Source: Bolinopsis microptera
Lineage: Eukaryota; Ctenophora; Tentaculata; Lobata; Bolinopsidae
Direction of reading: 5' to 3'
Assembly: GCF_026151205.1 (NCBI RefSeq)
Contig: NC_087073.1
Span: 9,502,411-9,562,410 of the forward strand
DNA: 60,000 nt
A model generated the notes under the pieces. It saw only the letters and a program-made list of their open reading frames with translations. It ran no database searches and was not told the DNA's origin. Below are positions 54,081-60,000 of this stretch, in pieces. Position 1 is the first letter of the stretch. Each line of letters begins with the position of its first letter. A program made the position numbers and the translations under genes.

Positions 54081-54461
54081 GGTAATATTTTAAGTTGGAG
54101 TATAGTGTAGACCAGGTCTCTGCAACCCTACCCCTTACAGTAACTACTCTCTGATTACATTACCCTGATTCATACTATTTAGCCCATCGGCACATCGGCA
54201 CAACCCCCACACATTTTTAATCGGGTAATCCCTGAAAATTATATTTTAGAATAATGGCCAGTTAGATAGACGGACCGTGAAGTTAAAAATGTCTAAAAAG
54301 TGGTCAGGTTATACTGGATGTAGCGGTTGGTTTGACATGTGAGGGTGCGATCTGACCCCAGTAGGACACGACACATGGTAGCGGGCAGATCACCAGCTCC
54401 CACGTAGCTCTACAATTATTGCAGCTAAATAGGGATCTCAGATTCCCCCCGTGTTTGCCCA

Positions 54462-54462
54462 G

Positions 54463-54493
<31 letters not shown>
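54462..54493. repeat. CT dinucleotide microsatellite
   Basis: A run of CT repeats with one CG interruption, located in a pyrimidine-rich stretch that precedes the candidate first exon at 54657. Confidence 0.85.
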
Positions 54494-54656
54494 CCGCTCC
54501 CTCACGCCTCACCGCTCACCCGCCTATACTCGTTGAGCGTCTGACATTTGTGTGCCCCCCATCATGGCTTTCCCTCACTATTTTCAAACTTCCAGCTCAT
54601 CCGAGGCAGGGTCCTCCCCTCGCTCCCCCTTCGTGTCCGTCCGTCCCACCACCGCC

Positions 54657-54719
54657 ATGGACTTCTACAAAACGTTCCCGCCCTCCCCAGTCGGTGCATC
54701 CGTTACAGAATCGGGTTAG
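54657..54719 (+). CDS. Candidate first coding exon (weak)
   Basis: ATG at 54657 lies in an excellent context (CACCACCGCCATGG) after a long CT/CCT-rich leader. It reads MDFYKTFPPSPVGASVTESG before TAG. A GT at 54714 or 54715 just before the stop could be a splice donor, making this the first exon of a plus-strand gene. The other two frames in the region are also open, so the call rests on the start context alone. No homology is recognised. Confidence 0.25.
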   Translation: MDFYKTFPPSPVGASVTESG

Positions 54720-56884
54720 CATATTTTTATATTATAATGTGATTTCCAGAAACCCTAAATTCGTTTACCTGTATTAATCAACACACGGGGTTTGTGTGTG
54801 TTTATAGCATCCTGAGCCTGTTTTACTAAATCTATCATTCGATAAAATCTCCCAGGATATGATTATGATTGCATTACACTGACTGGAATTATTACTGCTT
54901 ACACTGTTCACTGTTATACTGTAGTTACAGGTCCCCCTCACTTTCGGTGATAGGACATCTTTAACCAGTTTCAAAATGTATTATGACATTAGGTGGTCTA
55001 GCAACTTTATTAGGAAACACCGATTATGCTATCTTATCGGATTAAAAACGAATAATCCTTTTAGGGTTAGCCATTTACCGAGATTGAAAATCAAGTTACT
55101 CTGCATCAAAATGTAATCACTAAATCATTTAAACTATAAAGAGCACACGGCCTTTAAAGGGAAGCCCAATAATTTTATTTAAAGATTCAATAATTCAACT
55201 AATACTTATAAATAATCTAATCCAATGTCGTAGCTGAGGCGCTGTGTTAGTCATATCTTAGGATTTAGGTTTACATTGTTTCCCCCTTTTATTGTCTTGT
55301 ATTGTCATCTCTCAAGCTGATCCGGATAGCTCTTTGTGGCGACCAGAATCAAGACAGTTCGCAGTGGGAGCGTGTTTGCAGACATCACAGCTTTGGTGAA
55401 TTGTCAGAATATCTTCTCAGATGTCATTTGCCACGTTGATATCAGGACATTTTGTTGATTGTAGATCTGGAGGATGGGTGATCCTCATCTACTCATCTAC
55501 TCATCTACTGGAATCTCAGTTTCTGGTGTTATCTAAACCCTGTGGATATCTTCTCATCGGGAAACGCACCTGTTGATGAATAATGTGCAACATTTCCTCG
55601 TAGATTGTCCGTTTCATTTGTTTATGAATCTCCAGCTGAAGAAGAGTTACATACGGACTACGAAACTGTCAAAGGTTTGCAGCATTTTTTAGGTTTAAAC
55701 TTAACCCCAAAAAATACACATTCCAGAAAAATTTAACTCACACTGCTGCTTCCATCACAATGTAGTTGGTGAACACTAAAACCAATACCTACTCCAATCA
55801 TAATCTCTCGCAACGGTTTGTGATGTTGTTCAGATTCAGAACACGTTAACGATATGTGAATTTTAAGAAGAACAATAATTTCTTCTTCAAATTCACATTT
55901 CGTTAGCACGTGCTGCATAGTAATTTTCGCGTATCATGTGTTACGATCTGGTCCCAAGTCTAGACACTATTCTCGACTGTTTTTCATTACAATAACCCTG
56001 TCTAGTCATTAATTACTGGTATAATAAAACACCTTAAACATTCAACTTATGTTGATATGTTTATTGAATCCTGACTGCCTTGCAGGTTCAGTTAAAGTAT
56101 AAACGTATTTTATTTTGGTCCATAGTTTATATAGCTCTGAAGCACTCGTGGAGGGGGCTTTGTTTTAAAACATGTAAGTGATACGAAAGGTTTGTTTTAG
56201 CAGGAGCTTTTAAAATACATGTGTAAATCGTCTTCAACCCGTTTAGGGTGCTTAGGGTTTTCATCTTTCAATATATATCACTAGAATTAGGAAAAAGGAA
56301 TGAAATATCAATAAGTTCTCTAGAGGAAGCATGGTTCTATACACACACAATAGCAATTCTTATATTGTATGGGTTTATGGCCCTGACGAAGAATGATTCT
56401 GGGTTAGGCCTTAATTCTGATTTCTGAAGAACTAATATTTTGTACAGAGTGGGTCAGGTTTAATGAAATCTTGAAATTTGTGATTTTGGGTATGACAGAG
56501 CTAACGAGCACGAACCATGTGAGTCCCCTCCAAGAAACATTTCCATATTGCTTTAATTCTAATCCACCTAGTATCTACGCTCAATTTTTGCAAATTGATG
56601 GCACAGCAGAGGTAAACTCGTGCAAATTTTGCGGAAAATTGTATAAGCTACCTTCAGGATTATACTGATTTGCTTACAGTTGCGATTAGTTGGCCGTGTA
56701 AATGGAAGTTAAGTGAACTCAAAATGTTAACTCTTTACCTGTCCTTTGAATCTACTCTTCTTTGATTCAACCATTTCCCTACAAAGATAATATTGCTATT
56801 GTAATAATCACGTGCACATGGGTGATCCAGCCTATTTGCGACAGTTGTAATCGTTAAGCTCCTACGTCATGAATACCAATGTGA

Positions 56885-56892
56885 TGACGTCA
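56885..56892. promoter_or_regulatory. CRE octamer
   Basis: The exact TGACGTCA palindrome lies within GTGATGACGTCACGTC. It matches a CREB/ATF site. Function is inferred from the motif alone. Confidence 0.3.
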
Positions 56893-58255
56893 CGTCCCTT
56901 GTCTCAAAGTAGAACTGTCGGAGCCAAGCTGCTGTCTGTTAGCTCATTGCTGTCAGGCGATAGGGCAGCTGGGGCCACCAAGGAATCTCAAGAATTCCCT
57001 ACATATTCACCATTTCCTGATACGGACCATCGTGTATTGACTGTTCGTGTCTCGGTCATCTAGCAGGTATCTATCACATTTTTCTCTTCAGCCTTTCCGT
57101 TTTTAATTTGTTGACTTAACAGAATCTCTTTGTGTCATCGTTAAACCAAGCTGCCATAACTTCGTGTTGGAATTTTTATGAGTTTCGCTTAAAAATCGAG
57201 TGATAGGTGACTTTGAACTTGAACTGAAAATTCTTTTCGGTACTCTTTTTCCTTATACCCAATTCGCCGCTCTAAACTAAGTAGACATTTTTCCCATGGT
57301 GATCAGTGTAGGGCATTCTGTTTCCCTGCTCGCCAGGTTACTAATTTTTCATTTCCAATATTTTCAACATTTGTCTTGAAATTCCCCGAACCGGGTGTGA
57401 AAAACGTCGATCTCACTTTCGCAAAAAACGTTTATCTCGTGTACGGGTCCCACTCTCTAGACTTCTTAATTCTCATTGGTTCCTTTCACCGAAGTTACTC
57501 CTCATTGGCCACGCTGAACAGACTCAAATTGTTACTCAGGGACTTTTCTGATTGTTACTCATGTGTTAATCCTAATTTACAAGGTCTATCCTTTGTCTTC
57601 TCTTGTTCATAAACAAATTGTCACTAGCCTGCCTATACGAGTTTATCAGCCAGTAAACACAATGCAATCTGTAAAAAGTTCCTGAACTTAGCTATGATCC
57701 ACATTTTCATGGCATAGCTATAACTCCATTAATTTGGGCTATAGATCGGTGCAGCTTTGTTTACAGATCCCCTGATTTTCACATCTAACAATCCTGCAAA
57801 GTCGCAGTGAAAGGAGCATTGTTAGCCGGCTGCACATTATTATACTTATAGGAAGCGGTTATATCGACAAGAAACAGTATATGCCCTGAAACTGGCCTGA
57901 AACAGTTGATTTGGATTTATTGAGAAGGGGTAAGGTGGTGGAGCAGTGTCCTCGTTCAAGGAGGACATGTTGTGCGGTATTTGATTTCAGCCAGCTCAGG
58001 GCACACCGAGCTCCTTAGTCCGTCTCCTGTCCGTGTCTCGTGACCACTCTGCCGTTCTGTAATTGGTCGCAGCAAGAAATCCAGCGATTCTATTGGTCAA
58101 GAGATGGTGGGATTTCCTGGATAGGATATCACGTTAGAACCAGTGACTGGATTGCAAAATTATCTTCCGCTCATGTTCAGTTTGTATCCAGGTAGAAGAC
58201 CGGATACTATCATTCTCCCCACGTGCAATTCAACGGTTTACAGCACCTGACGCTG

Positions 58256-58290
58256 TGACGTCACAAAATGCGTCACGAACTTGCGTCATA
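58256..58290. promoter_or_regulatory. CRE-like cluster
   Basis: TGACGTCA (58256-58263) is followed within 30 bases by two more CGTCA half-sites (TGCGTCAC and TGCGTCAT), spaced by roughly one helical turn or a little more. Clusters like this occur in bZIP-responsive promoters, but no transcript start is identified nearby. Confidence 0.35.
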
Positions 58291-59900
58291 GGCTTGCTAT
58301 GCGGAGGATGGTATTAGGGAGCCTGTCTCGCAAATCAGGGCACACTCCATGGAAACTGAACATTTTGGGTCTCTTCGTGTCCAAATATTCCGACGTTAAA
58401 CCAATCAACCGAATCGACAAACGTGGGACCGATCATAGTCTAAGATTTAGAGAAGCATGACTGCTTCTTAATACCACGAGCCCTTAAACTTAAAATATCC
58501 CGTCTAAAATTTTGTTTTCACCGTCACTGCACTGTAAACAAGCGGCCAGACACTATTGCCCTTTTCAATGTTGCATGCATCATTATTTATCAACGTTAAA
58601 TATTCGCGGAGAGGAACATTTTTTCACATACCTTCCAAAATAGCACATGTCTTCGTAGGGCAGCAGGGCTCTGTGGTTTCCGGGATCCTTCACTCCCCAG
58701 GGCCCCCTGACTTTAGATGTGAGAATTTAAACTTTAAAAAGAACCGTGTCTACACTTAGTCTACAGTGTGGTGATCCGTCACCCTGGCTATGTCTGCTTT
58801 AAGAAGAAAAAAAAGCCCGGCGCCTTGTTTGCAGCTTTAAAACTGTGAAATATTTACTTCAATTTGGATTATTTTGATCCTAGTATTATTGAAGAGCTTT
58901 ACAGTAAATGATATGCAGGTAAGATTACCTTCGTCTTATTGCCGTTGACCCCTGTTTACAGTTCATGTTTGGTCCACACTGCTACAAGTAGCTGAATTTG
59001 GCACCCGGAAACTTATTTTTAGCTTCCTGGTTCCCGGAAGGATTTCTAGTTGACGATATTTTGTATATATTTCACAATTAAAAGTCTACCCACTGGCACC
59101 TGAAATACTGAAGTAGGTCGGTAGTTCCCGTCAGATCGGAATAGATTTGTTTATGTAGGTAAAGAGCTCAGAGAGTAATTATAGTGATCCGCTTGTTTTG
59201 ATAAGGCAGTAAGGTGTACTAGCTCCCCCGAGAAATACCGGGCTCCGAGATATATACGTACTCCACTACTCCCGCTTCACACCAACTTTCATTATTAACA
59301 TTTCTCAGCTGGTGAGTTGGAATATTTTATATTGCTATCAGGTTTTTTGTCAGCTCTTTTTCTTATTTCATGTCCTTACCCCTGGACTCTATTTATGGAT
59401 CTCCATGATCCTACTTTGTTTACGGGATGGTATAAGATTTTCATTCGATTAACAGTTTAGCGCAATTAAAGAGTTGTATGGGGTATTTTGCCCTGCGCTA
59501 CAGAATATAATGAGGTCAGAATGTAAATCCTCCACTTTTCAATTTGTCCTTAGGCCCGGTAATGCTCCTTTAATTTTATTGCCATCAATTAAGAGGTAGA
59601 GTAAGGGTGACAAAATTATGCTATAACGAGGGTGAGATGCAAAGAGTGCATCAAGTGGAAAGCATTTTGCAGCACTGCAGTCGTTTAATTTATCTAGAAT
59701 AGTCGAAATTCAGGTTGGTTATTTTCCTGCCATTTCATCTGCGAGCTTGCCCCCATGACAATGCACTACGTCTGACAAATCTCGCAAGTCTGCCGTTAAA
59801 AAAGGTAGCCCGTTGCGACCTGCAGTTGGTTGAGGGCCTGGCTCCCGTACTACCATTGGTTTATAGCGGTCACGTGGCTCCGACGAGAGAGAGGTGGACA

Positions 59901-60000
59901 ATGTCTAGGACAAGCCCGGGGAAGACTAAGGTCCTGTGTCCCTGGGACAATGGCTCACTGTTGTATCCTCACTCAGCCTCTCCGGCTTTTGTTCCTTCCC
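59901..60000 (+). CDS. Candidate coding start running off the window edge (weak)
   Basis: ATG at 59901 opens 33 codons without a stop to the end of the window: MSRTSPGKTKVLCPWDNGSL and onward, Ser/Pro-rich. The frame is also open upstream, and a CACGTG E-box lies 30 bases before. It could be a first exon or the start of an internal one. No family is recognised. Confidence 0.25.
   Translation, partial: MSRTSPGKTKVLCPWDNGSLLYPHSASPAFVPS

Larger units (their letters stand above)
54720..59900. other. Non-coding region with no recognised gene
   Basis: About 5.2 kb with only short ORFs. I noted a 3x CTCATCTA tandem near 55490, CRE-like sites at 56885 and 58256-58290, and a TATATA-containing stretch near 59250. 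Nothing here resembles a known protein. It may be intron or upstream regulatory DNA of a gene continuing beyond the window. Confidence 0.5.

Overview
The window is nuclear DNA of an intron-rich invertebrate animal. The evidence is split genes with GT-AG introns, three recognisable animal housekeeping genes (UBR3, PRPF18, OXNAD1), AP-endonuclease LINEs, a tRNA-derived SINE and many hairpin transposons. Retroelement fragments with a tail type I associate with cnidarians, and acceptor-like AGs directly before several start codons (possible spliced-leader trans-splicing), would suit a cnidarian- or ctenophore-grade animal. The species cannot be fixed from sequence alone.

Layout. 1-2.7 kb: repeat-rich non-coding DNA with a 64-bp perfect palindrome, a retroelement tail, a G-run, a 106-bp tandem duplication and three copies of a ~250-bp repeat. 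2.7-25.6 kb: one large plus-strand gene of about 30 exons encoding a UBR3-type N-recognin E3 ubiquitin ligase. It carries an unexpected block of exons that reads as a degenerate RhoGAP-like domain. Its largest intron (15.3-22.7 kb) holds a nest of mobile DNA: a 7-kb element with G-run terminal inverted repeats and a 6-bp target duplication, an RTE-like LINE inside it, a second G-run element filled with microsatellite inside the LINE, a 1.18-kb tandem duplication across that junction, and a hAT-type MITE. 26.6-28.0 kb: PRPF18 in five exons, with a 17-bp minisatellite just upstream.

29.4-50.9 kb: a tandem array of six copies of an intronless-looking BTB-domain gene of about 565-578 codons. Four are open, one has three 1-bp deletions, and one has a single nonsense codon. 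The BTB half is nearly constant while the last ~90 codons vary. The spacers are homologous and were hit by a near-intact CR1/L2-like LINE, a tRNA-derived SINE and hairpin MITEs. 52.1-52.9 kb: single-exon OXNAD1, probably mitochondrial. 53-60 kb: mostly non-coding, with a MITE, a decayed minus-strand coding remnant, a CRE-like cluster, and two weak candidates for first exons of a downstream gene.

UBR3 is an E3 ligase, and BTB proteins are often Cullin-3 substrate adaptors, so two ubiquitin-related loci lie close together. Nothing in the sequence shows that they act together.
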